DNA of 12,226 bases from Chloroflexota bacterium (GTDB lineage: Bacteria > Chloroflexota > Limnocylindria > QHBO01), in assembly GCA_005879775.1 (NCBI GenBank), contig VBJX01000012.1, positions 1 to 12,226 of the forward strand, given 5' to 3'. Below, one piece after another: positions 6,422-12,226 of this stretch. Every line of letters begins with the position of its first letter. Position 1 is the first letter of the stretch. Below the pieces are notes generated by a model. The model made no database searches. It had not been told where the DNA came from and saw only the letters and a list, made by a program, of their open reading frames with translations. A program made the position numbers and the translations under genes.

Positions 6422-6460
6422 GAGCTCGCCGACCGATCCACAGGGCGAAAGGAAGCTCAG
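6420..6460. repeat. Inverted repeat with the ribosome site in its bulge, upstream of the Mrp gene
   Basis: CTGAGCTCGCC (6420-6430) can pair with GGCG (6444-6447) and AGCTCAG (6454-6460), giving 7 plus 4 base pairs. AAAGGA (6448-6453), the only purine-rich ribosome-site candidate before the Mrp start, is left as the bulge. In a readthrough transcript from upstream this could affect ribosome access. A transcript starting just after the TACCCT box would lack the left arm. It could also be a DNA operator or chance. Confidence 0.35.
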
Positions 6461-6467
6461 CCGCAGC

Positions 6468-7577
6468 ATGCCAGACCAGGTCACCCCGGACCAGCTCACC
6501 GACGAGAAGATCATGGCCGTCCTTGCCCAGGTCAAGGACCCCGAGATCGGGCGCGACCTGGTCAGCCTGGGGATGGTGAAGACGATCGAGATCACCGGCA
6601 GCGTGGTCGACCTGACCGTGGAGCTGACCACGCCCGCCTGCCCGCTCAAGGCCAAGATCGAGTCCGACATCGTCGACGGCCTGTCGTCGCTCGGCGCGAC
6701 CACCGTGCGGGTCGACTGGGCGAGCAACGTGAAGCGATCGTTCGGCGGGCCGGCGGCGGACCTGATCCCGGGCGTCAAGAACACGATCGCGGTCGCATCG
6801 GGCAAAGGCGGAGTCGGCAAGACCACCATCGCGGTCAACCTGGCCGTCAGCCTGGCGCGCGACGGGGCACGGGTCGGCCTCCTCGACGCGGACATCACCG
6901 GGCCCAACGTGCCGCTCATGATGGGCACCTCCGGCTCGCACGTGACCGGCGCCGGGGGGCGCGTCAACCCGGTGGTGGCCCACGGCGTGAAGATGATGAG
7001 CATCCAGTACTTCCTGACCGGCGACGCGCCGGTGATCTGGCGCGGCCCGTTGATCCATTCGGCCATCCAGCAGTTCCTGCGCGACGTGGAGTGGGGCGAG
7101 CTCGACTACCTGGTGGTCGACCTCCCGCCGGGAACCGGCGACGCCGCGTTGAGCATCAGCCAGCTGATCCCGCTCACCGGGGCGGTGGTGGTCACCACGC
7201 CCCAGGAGGTGAGCCTGCTCGACGCGCGGAAGGCGGTCGCCATGTTCAACAAGGTGAACGTGCGCACCATCGGCGTGGTCGAGAACATGAGCGGCTTCAT
7301 CTGCCCCCACTGCGGGACCGAGCACGACCTGTTCGGCACCGGCGGCGCGGCCTCGCTCGCCCGCGAGTTCGACCTGGAGGTGCTGGCGCGCATCCCGCTC
7401 GAGCCCGGCGTGCGCACCGGCGGCGATGCCGGCACGCCCATCACCTCGCCGCAGCACCCCGCCGCAGAGGCCTCTGTGGCTGCTGCGGCGCTGCGCGAGA
7501 TGGCCCGCACGGTGGCCGGGCGGATCAGCGTCATCGCCGCCCCGTTCGCGGCCGCAGCGAGCGCGCGACCGAACTGA
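6468..7577 (+). CDS. mrp: Mrp/ApbC-family iron-sulfur cluster carrier ATPase
   Basis: 369 residues, normal for the family. The N-terminal MIP18/DUF59 domain (about 11-90) contains DPEIGRDLVSLGMV and the conserved TPACPL cysteine (C58). A linker of about 15 residues leads to the P-loop domain: deviant Walker A GKGGVGKTT (112-120), LLDADITGPNVP, and Walker B-like VVDLPPGTGD (217-226). The CPHC pair (C279, C282) would hold a bridging [4Fe-4S] cluster across a homodimer. Mrp/ApbC/NBP35 proteins carry iron-sulfur clusters to target enzymes in the cytosol. The ATG at 6468 is chosen because it gives the standard N-terminus; the frame extends further upstream only by overlapping the PIG-L gene. A purine-rich AAAGGAAG lies 12 nt before it, a little far. 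The C-terminus has an Ala-rich tail beyond the domain. Confidence 0.95.
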   Translation: MPDQVTPDQLTDEKIMAVLAQVKDPEIGRDLVSLGMVKTIEITGSVVDLTVELTTPACPLKAKIESDIVDGLSSLGATTVRVDWASNVKRSFGGPAADLIPGVKNTIAVASGKGGVGKTTIAVNLAVSLARDGARVGLLDADITGPNVPLMMGTSGSHVTGAGGRVNPVVAHGVKMMSIQYFLTGDAPVIWRGPLIHSAIQQFLRDVEWGELDYLVVDLPPGTGDAALSISQLIPLTGAVVVTTPQEVSLLDARKAVAMFNKVNVRTIGVVENMSGFICPHCGTEHDLFGTGGAASLAREFDLEVLARIPLEPGVRTGGDAGTPITSPQHPAAEASVAAAALREMARTVAGRISVIAAPFAAAASARPN

Positions 7578-7617
7578 AGTCCTCCCGGCGGGGGATTTCG
7601 GCGCAGCGCCCGCTTCC

Positions 7618-7623
7618 TACAAT
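7618..7623 (+). promoter_or_regulatory. Start-adjacent -10 box (TACAAT), probable leaderless promoter of the phosphoesterase gene
   Basis: TACAAT is 6 nt before the ATG at 7630, in a 52-bp gap. No Shine-Dalgarno lies between them and no clear -35 is seen. It follows the same arrangement as at 2961, 4367 and 5482. Confidence 0.5.
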
Positions 7624-7629
7624 GCGGGC

Positions 7630-8385
7630 ATGCGGATCGCGGTCCTGGCGGACGTCCATGCCAACCTCCCCGCGCTCCACGCGGTGCTCAGCGACGCCAG
7701 CTCGCTCGGCTGCGAGACGATCTGGTGCGCCGGCGATCTCGTCGGCCGCGGGCCACATCCCAACGAGGTGGTGAGCGAAATCAGGGCGCTCGACGTGCCG
7801 GTCGTGCAGGGCAACTGGGACGAGGCGGTCGGCATGGATCGGGCCCAGCCGGGCGTCATCTGGGCCACTCCCGACGCCGAGACGGAGGGGATCGCGTCCC
7901 TGAGCTGGACCGGGGAACGGATCGACGACGACCACCGCAGCTGGCTGCGCCAGCTCCCCGCCAACCTGCGCTTCACCAGCGGGGAGCGCTCAGTGCTCCT
8001 CTTCCACGGTTCGCCGCTGCGCCAGAACGAGTACCTGTGGCGCGATCGGCCGAGCAGGACCTTCGCCCGGGTGGCGGCCGAAGAGAGCGAAGACCTGCTC
8101 TGCTTCGGGCACACCCACGAGACCTTCCATCGGCTGGTGGGTGCCAGCCACTTCGTGAACGCCGGCTCGGTGGGCTGCGGCTCACCGTCCGACGGTCGTG
8201 CCCAGTACGCGGTGATCGACCTGAGCGGCGAGGAGGTGCAGGTCAACTTCCGGGCGATCGCCTATGACCGCAGCCTGGTGGAGCTTGACCTCGAAGCCGC
8301 CGGGCTCTCGGTCGACCTGCTCCGCATTCCACCCGTGCCGCACACACTGCTCGACCCCGGCCTGGAGTCGGTGGCCAGCGCCTAG
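7630..8385 (+). CDS. YfcE-like metallophosphoesterase
   Basis: 251 residues, calcineurin-like phosphoesterase of the small Metallophos_2 type. Motifs in order are ADVHANLPAL (D8, H10), GDLVGRGP (D36), GNWDE (N62), LLFHGSP (H126), GHTHETF (H161, H163) and NAGSVG (178-182). Together these form the two-metal site. The usual histidine of GNHD/E is W63; YfcE and its relatives also lack a histidine here (GNCD), so this is a variation within the group. Substrates of such enzymes are small phosphodiesters or phosphomonoesters; the physiological one cannot be told. The start at 7630 gives the standard N-terminus and sits 6 nt after a TACAAT box; longer forms would overlap the Mrp gene. Its TAG stop shares the palindrome CTAG with the stop of the convergent nucleoside hydrolase gene. 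Confidence 0.9.
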   Translation: MRIAVLADVHANLPALHAVLSDASSLGCETIWCAGDLVGRGPHPNEVVSEIRALDVPVVQGNWDEAVGMDRAQPGVIWATPDAETEGIASLSWTGERIDDDHRSWLRQLPANLRFTSGERSVLLFHGSPLRQNEYLWRDRPSRTFARVAAEESEDLLCFGHTHETFHRLVGASHFVNAGSVGCGSPSDGRAQYAVIDLSGEEVQVNFRAIAYDRSLVELDLEAAGLSVDLLRIPPVPHTLLDPGLESVASA

Positions 8386-9332
8386 CCCAGCTCCTGAGCG
8401 GCATACGGTGGGTCGCTCGGCTCGCCGGCGTAGCTCGCCAGGGCGTCGATCATGAGGTCCCAGAAGCGCTCGGCGGCCACCGCGGTTGCCACCTCGGCAT
8501 TTGGCGGGCGCCCGGTGACGCCGTACACGTCACAGACGGTGCGTCCGTAGCTGAACTCGGCCTGCGTCTCGTCGATGACCCAGGCGACCGCGCACGGATC
8601 GTGGACCGGCGGCGAGTCGAAGCCGAAGACGTTCCGATAGGTGGTGGCGAAGAAGGCGAGCAGGTCGACCGTCATCGCGGCCAGCGGGGTGCCGATGGCG
8701 GCGATGCGCGCCAGCACCTCGGGCGTGGCGAGGGCATGGTGGGTCGCCTCCAGCGGAACCATGGTGATCGGCAGCCCGGACTCGAAGACGGCTCGTGCCG
8801 CTTCGGCATCAGTCGCGATGTTGAACTCGGCTGCCGGCGTGGTGTTGCCGATCCCGATCGCGCCGCCCATCAGCACCAGGCGCCTCAGGCGCCCGGCTAG
8901 GCCAGGGTCTCGTGCCAGCACGGTGGCGACGTTGGTCAGCGGCCCGGTGGCCACCAGGACCAGGCCATCGACGGAGCGCGACAGCTCGCTGATCAGGTCC
9001 GCTGCCTGGCGTGCGTCGAGCGGAACCTGCGGCTCGCCGAAGGCAGGCCCGTCCAGCCCTGACTCGCCGTGGATCTCGGCCGCGACCCTCACCTCGTGGG
9101 CAAGGGGTCGATCGGCCCCGGCGGCGATCGGCACGCCGTGGATCCCGGCCACGGTGCAGATCCGGCGCGCGTTCAGGGTCGTCTTTTCCAGGGTCTGGTT
9201 GCCGGCCACGGTGGTGATCGCCAGCAGCTCCAGGCTCGGTGCCGCCGCCGCCAGCAGGATCGCCAGCGCGTCGTCATGCCCGGGATCGCAGTCCAGGATG
9301 ATCGGCTGTCGCTGGGCGAGGTCTCCGGTCAT
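8382..9332 (-). CDS. Inosine-uridine-type nucleoside hydrolase
   Basis: 316 residues, normal length for the inosine-uridine preferring nucleoside hydrolase family. It hydrolyses the N-glycosidic bond of ribonucleosides to base and ribose with a bound calcium ion. The N-terminal signature is LDCDPGHDDALAI (D14, D16, D20, D21), followed by TVAGNQ (N45), ATGPLTN (129-134), LMGGAI (154-159), AEFNIATDAEAA (E169, N171) and VHDPCAVA with H244 and D245, the C-terminal metal ligand. All expected active-site residues are present. It is the last gene of the minus-strand operon; its ATG overlaps the upstream permease stop as ATGA. An AAGGA lies directly against the start, so coupled translation is likely. 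Together with the nucleoside ABC transporter it suggests uptake followed by cleavage of nucleosides in the cytosol. Purine or pyrimidine preference cannot be told from sequence. Confidence 0.93.
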   Translation of the reverse strand: MTGDLAQRQPIILDCDPGHDDALAILLAAAAPSLELLAITTVAGNQTLEKTTLNARRICTVAGIHGVPIAAGADRPLAHEVRVAAEIHGESGLDGPAFGEPQVPLDARQAADLISELSRSVDGLVLVATGPLTNVATVLARDPGLAGRLRRLVLMGGAIGIGNTTPAAEFNIATDAEAARAVFESGLPITMVPLEATHHALATPEVLARIAAIGTPLAAMTVDLLAFFATTYRNVFGFDSPPVHDPCAVAWVIDETQAEFSYGRTVCDVYGVTGRPPNAEVATAVAAERFWDLMIDALASYAGEPSDPPYAAQELG

Positions 9333-10534
9333 TCCTTGACGTACGGGCGACCATCGGCCGCCGGAGCGCGAACCCGGCCCACCAGGCCAGCCACCACCAC
9401 GATGGTCACCAGGTAGGGGACCATCTGCAGGAACTGCGTCGGCAGGCCGACGTGCAGGATCGAGAGGCGGGTCTGGACGGCATCGGCGAAGCCGAAGACG
9501 AGCCCGGCCAGGAACGAGCCGAATGGTGCCCAGCCACCGAAGATCATGGCCGCCAGGCCGATGAAGCCGTGGCCGGCCGTCATCTCCTTCTCAAAGGTGC
9601 CGATCACGTTGCGGTAGCGCACGAAGAAGACGCTGATGCCGACCGTATCGGCCGCCAGCGGATGCTCGCCGACCGCCCTGACCCGCAGCCCCCAGCGAGT
9701 GGAGAAGAGCATGAAGTGCAGGATCACCAGGCACGCGATGCAGGCGTAGATGAACAGGTTCTGGCGGAAGAGGATGCCGCCCACGAAGGGCAGATCGCTC
9801 AGGACCGGCAGCACGATCGGGCCGAACCGTTCCGGATTGTTCAGGTCGGGGTAATGCGCCAGCACCCGGGACGCCAGGAACGAGGTGACTCCCGTGGCGA
9901 AGATGTTGATCACCACCCCGGCGATGATCTGGTTGACGAGGTACCGGATGGCGAGGACGGCCAGCAGGGCGGCCAGCAGGCCGCCGACGATGATCGCCGC
10001 CACGATCCCGATCCAGTGGTTGCCCGTGGCGCTGGCCACGACAGCCGAGGCGAAGGCCCCAGACAGGAGCATCCCCTCGATCGCGATGTTCACCACACCG
10101 GATCGCTCGCACAGGATCCCGGACATCGCCCCGAAGGTGATCGGCACGCTCAGCTGGAGCGTGGCCTGCAGGATCCCCGCCAGGTTCACCTGGCCATCTG
10201 CCGCGATCCAGGTGAGGAACGCGAAGGCGAAGATCACGATCACTCCGGTCAGCGCCAGCGCCCAGCGCGCCCCGAAGCCGCGGGTCAGCTGGATGGCCCC
10301 GGCTGCCGCCGCCAGCGCGGCCAGCAGGTAGGCAGCCCCGGCAGACGGCAGGACGAGGTTGGGGACTGCAACACCACGGCCGACGTTCATGCCGAAGGTG
10401 GTCTCCGATCCGCCCGGCACGTTGCCGAAGATGAAGGCGATGACCGCCGCCAGCACCAGGTAGAGGATCCCGTAGCCCCGCTGCCGCGCGCGGCTGATCC
10501 CTCCCCGGGGGATGGCGGCGGCTAACGTGGTCAC
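9329..10534 (-). CDS. Nucleoside-type ABC transporter permease (NupQ-like), with apparent loss of one helix
   Basis: 401 residues from a GTG start at 10534 that overlaps the upstream gene's stop as GTGA. The frame stays open further upstream only through overlap with that gene. The family motif CERSGVVNIAIEGMLLSGA (142-160) and RAVGEHPLAADTVGI (286-300) identify the BPD_transp_2 permease group of nucleoside/BMP transporters (YufQ/NupQ type). About 20 N-terminal residues are followed by extra helices at 21-38, 63-82 and 88-110, then the core from 119. In family members, RYxNVI is followed by a helix of the SGxLAGLAGA type before the G-x-F-x-x-x-MTAGHGFI segment. Here VI (310-311) is joined directly to GTFEKEMTAGHGFIG, so about 20 residues, one membrane segment, seem missing in frame. 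The partner permease keeps this segment (281-294). The protein may be non-functional, or have altered topology, or the assembly may be wrong here. Confidence 0.88.
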   Translation of the reverse strand: MTTLAAAIPRGGISRARQRGYGILYLVLAAVIAFIFGNVPGGSETTFGMNVGRGVAVPNLVLPSAGAAYLLAALAAAAGAIQLTRGFGARWALALTGVIVIFAFAFLTWIAADGQVNLAGILQATLQLSVPITFGAMSGILCERSGVVNIAIEGMLLSGAFASAVVASATGNHWIGIVAAIIVGGLLAALLAVLAIRYLVNQIIAGVVINIFATGVTSFLASRVLAHYPDLNNPERFGPIVLPVLSDLPFVGGILFRQNLFIYACIACLVILHFMLFSTRWGLRVRAVGEHPLAADTVGISVFFVRYRNVIGTFEKEMTAGHGFIGLAAMIFGGWAPFGSFLAGLVFGFADAVQTRLSILHVGLPTQFLQMVPYLVTIVVVAGLVGRVRAPAADGRPYVKE

Positions 10535-11715
10535 GCGCCCCACCCCTTGATCGAAATCTCGGTCCCGGTCGGCTTGCCGACCTTGATCCGATAGATGCCG
10601 CGCACCAGGGCGGGTGCGGCGATGAACATGATCACTAGGGCCTGGATGACGACGACCAGGTCGATCGGGATGCCGGTGGCCGCCTGCATGGGAGCTGCCC
10701 CGGCCCGCAGGGCGCCGAAGACGAGCGCGGCGCCGACCACCCCGATCGGGCGCGATCCACCGAGCAGGGCGAGGGCGATGGCATCGAAGCCCCAGCCGGG
10801 TGAGAAGAGCGGTGTCAGGCGGTGGTTGGTCCCCAGGATCTCGCCGGCGCCGGCCAGGCCCGCCAGGCCGCCGGAGATCATCATCGTCAGGATGATGGTG
10901 CGGCTGATGTTCATCCCGGCATAGCCCGCTGCCGACGGGTTGAGGCCGACCGCACGGAATTCGAAGCCCTTCGTCGAGCGGAAGAGGAGCCACGACACTG
11001 CCACGGCCGCCGCGAGCGCGATCACCAGCCCCCAGTGGACGCGCGTGTCTCCGAAGAGCGGCGGCAGGGTTGCCGAGTCGAGCACGAAGCGGCTGACCGG
11101 GTCGCTGCGATCGGGCCGCTGCAGGAGCGGCTGGTGCAGCGCGAAGTCGATGACCCGGTAAGAGACGTAGTTGAGCATGATGGTGGTGATCACCTCATGC
11201 GCACCGGTTCGGGCCTTGAGGATCCCGGGAATGAAGCCCCACAGCGCGCCGCCGACGAAGCCGGCCGCCACCGCCAGGGGAAGGTGAATGAAGGTCGGCA
11301 TCCCGTCGAAGTTGATGCCGACGATGGTGGCGAACATGCCGCCGATGTAGATCTGGCCCTCCGCACCGATGTTGAAGAGGCCGGCGCGGAAGCCGAGCGC
11401 CACCGCCAACCCGGCCAGGATGAGCGGTGTGGCGCGCAGGAACGTCTCGCTGATCGCGTCAGGGCTGCCCACCGATCCCTTCAGCAGCCCGCCGTAGGCG
11501 GCGAGGACCGACCTGAATCCGGCCCCGAAGGCACCGCCGATGTCCGTCCCGAGCAGGGAGACGAACTTGGGATCTGACAGGATGATCACGACCGCGCCCA
11601 GGATCAGCGCGCTGACGACCGCCAGGGCAGGCACGATGAGCTGGCGCGCCGCGGAGATGAGCGCGCTCCCGATCCGCTGGGTTACAGAGGGCTGCGTGCC
11701 GACGTCGGCGGTCAT
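10531..11715 (-). CDS. Nucleoside-type ABC transporter permease (NupP-like)
   Basis: 394 residues. It is a BPD_transp_2 family permease of the nucleoside/BMP group (YufP/NupP type). A cytoplasmic start of about 25 residues is followed by a helix at 27-47, a loop, and the core from about 89. Landmarks are FLRATPLILAGLAVALGFRAGLFNIGAEGQ (92-121, the first conserved block), KARTGAHEVITTIMLNY (167-183, the coupling region that contacts the ATPase), FRAVGLNPSAAGYAGMN (253-269) and SGGLAGLAGAGEILG (281-295). Eight to ten membrane segments are expected. It pairs with the following permease as a heterodimer. The start at 11715 overlaps the ATPase stop as ATGA and has a good GGAGGAG site 5 nt upstream on the minus strand. 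All core motifs are present, so it looks intact. Confidence 0.92.
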   Translation of the reverse strand: MTADVGTQPSVTQRIGSALISAARQLIVPALAVVSALILGAVVIILSDPKFVSLLGTDIGGAFGAGFRSVLAAYGGLLKGSVGSPDAISETFLRATPLILAGLAVALGFRAGLFNIGAEGQIYIGGMFATIVGINFDGMPTFIHLPLAVAAGFVGGALWGFIPGILKARTGAHEVITTIMLNYVSYRVIDFALHQPLLQRPDRSDPVSRFVLDSATLPPLFGDTRVHWGLVIALAAAVAVSWLLFRSTKGFEFRAVGLNPSAAGYAGMNISRTIILTMMISGGLAGLAGAGEILGTNHRLTPLFSPGWGFDAIALALLGGSRPIGVVGAALVFGALRAGAAPMQAATGIPIDLVVVIQALVIMFIAAPALVRGIYRIKVGKPTGTEISIKGWGA

Positions 11716-12226
11716 CGGGGCTCCTCCACGTGGGCCGGCTCTGCCAGCACGACCCCCTCCTCGGGATGAGCCCCGCCCATCAGCAGGCCAAGGCGCTCGG
11801 GCGTCGCCTCATCCGGATCGAGGATGTCGACGATGCGACCCTGGAACATGACCGCGATTCGGTCGCCCAGGGAGAGAACCTCCTCGAGCTCCGTGGAGAC
11901 GAAGAGGACCGCCGTCCCTTCGTCGCGTTTCTCGACGATGCGCCGGTGGATGTACTCGATCGAGCCCACGTCCAGCCCGCGCGTCGGTTGCGCGGCCACC
12001 AGCAGGCGCAGCGGCCGGCTGAACTCGCGCGCGATGATCACCTTCTGCTGGTTGCCCCCGGACAGGTTGGCGACCTCGTTGTCGATCGAGGGGGTTCGCA
12101 CGTCGTACTGGCTGGTCAGCTCGCGGGCGCTTGCCAGGATCGCGTCGCGCTGGAGGGCGAGGCCCTGCGAGTAGGGCGGCAGGTAGTAGGTGTTCTGTAT
12201 CAGGTCCTCGACGACCGAGAAGCCAG
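11712..12226 (-). CDS. Nucleoside/sugar-type ABC transporter ATP-binding protein, C-terminal part (partial)
   Basis: 170 residues are visible; the N-terminus lies beyond the right edge, and the open frame continues through the window end. What is seen is the second half of the C-terminal nucleotide-binding domain of a tandem ATPase such as NupO/RbsA-type proteins. It starts with GFSVVEDLIQNTYYLPPYS from the helical subdomain, then the signature LSGGNQQKVIIAREFSRP, the Walker B region LLVAAQPTRGLDVGS, and FVSTELEEVLSLGDRIAVMFQGRIVD. AAQPTRGLDVG in place of a standard Walker B with Asp-Glu is typical of the second, less active domain in this subgroup. The protein powers the two downstream permeases, and its TGA overlaps the first permease start as ATGA. 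A tail of about 20 acidic residues ends it. Confidence 0.93.
   Translation of the reverse strand, partial: GFSVVEDLIQNTYYLPPYSQGLALQRDAILASARELTSQYDVRTPSIDNEVANLSGGNQQKVIIAREFSRPLRLLVAAQPTRGLDVGSIEYIHRRIVEKRDEGTAVLFVSTELEEVLSLGDRIAVMFQGRIVDILDPDEATPERLGLLMGGAHPEEGVVLAEPAHVEEPR
11721..11727 (-). promoter_or_regulatory. Shine-Dalgarno of the NupP-like permease
   Basis: On the minus strand GGAGGAG lies 5 nt before the ATG at 11715, inside the 3' end of the ATPase gene. It is one of the best ribosome sites in the window and fixes the start. Confidence 0.7.

Noticed and set aside
6171..7457. Minus-strand open frame opposite the Mrp gene (428 codons)
   Set aside because: The translation is a Asp/His/Arg-rich antisense product without motifs; the Mrp frame is unambiguous.
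7600..7610. GGCG-CAG-CGCC mini-hairpin after the Mrp gene as a terminator
   Set aside because: The stem is only 4 bp with a 3-nt loop, and no T-tract follows. Such pairs are common by chance at this GC content.
7426..7629. Longer start for the metallophosphoesterase
   Set aside because: The extra 68 residues overlap the end of the Mrp gene and are low-complexity; the family N-terminus MRIAVLADVHAN begins at 7630.
10535..10993. Upstream extension of the NupQ-like permease frame to 10993
   Set aside because: It would overlap the preceding permease by over 450 bp and has Pro/Arg/His-rich sequence. The GTG at 10534 gives a 4-nt GTGA overlap like the other junctions.
9452..11577. Plus-strand open frames opposite the two permeases (357 and 251 codons)
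   Set aside because: They are antisense to well-conserved hydrophobic permeases, which gives Glu/Asp/Arg-rich mirror translations. No ribosome site or family motif is seen.

Overview
This is a high-GC (roughly 70% by eye), gene-dense stretch of bacterial chromosome with twelve coding regions. Both end genes are cut by the window. No RNA gene, mobile element, CRISPR array or phage gene is visible, and no gap exceeds about 106 bp. High GC, several TAnnnT boxes directly in front of start codons (leaderless-type promoters) and an LCP cell-wall ligase suggest a monoderm-like high-GC lineage. Chloroflexota is my best guess and Actinomycetota the alternative. This is inference, because no marker gene settles it.

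Left part (2-3952, + strand): the last 57 codons of an ECF-type sigma factor, coupled by an ATGA overlap to a single-pass membrane protein with a four-cysteine outer domain; a YyaL/SPATA20-type thioredoxin-fold protein; and a LytR-CpsA-Psr protein that appears to be a lipoprotein. A small minus-strand membrane zinc-ribbon protein (3957-4352) converges on the LCP gene.

Middle part (4415-8385, + strand): an adenosine-deaminase-fold hydrolase, a PIG-L/LmbE-fold deacetylase, an Mrp/ApbC iron-sulfur carrier ATPase and a YfcE-like metallophosphoesterase. The first two each lack one aspartate of their family's active-site motif (STDG for STDD, HPGDE for HPDDE).

Right part (8382-12226, - strand): a tightly coupled operon running right to left, consisting of a nucleoside-type ABC ATPase (partial), two membrane permeases and a nucleoside hydrolase. 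Every junction is a 4-nt start/stop overlap. It reads as a nucleoside import and cleavage system; a BmpA-type binding lipoprotein would be expected upstream, outside the window. With the deaminase-like gene at 4415, purine or nucleoside salvage is the one functional theme of the window. The second permease appears to lack a transmembrane segment that its neighbour and the family contain.

I did not find a clearly new multi-gene system. The observations most worth following are the repeated start-adjacent -10 boxes, the apparent helix loss in the permease, and the two metal-motif substitutions in neighbouring hydrolases.
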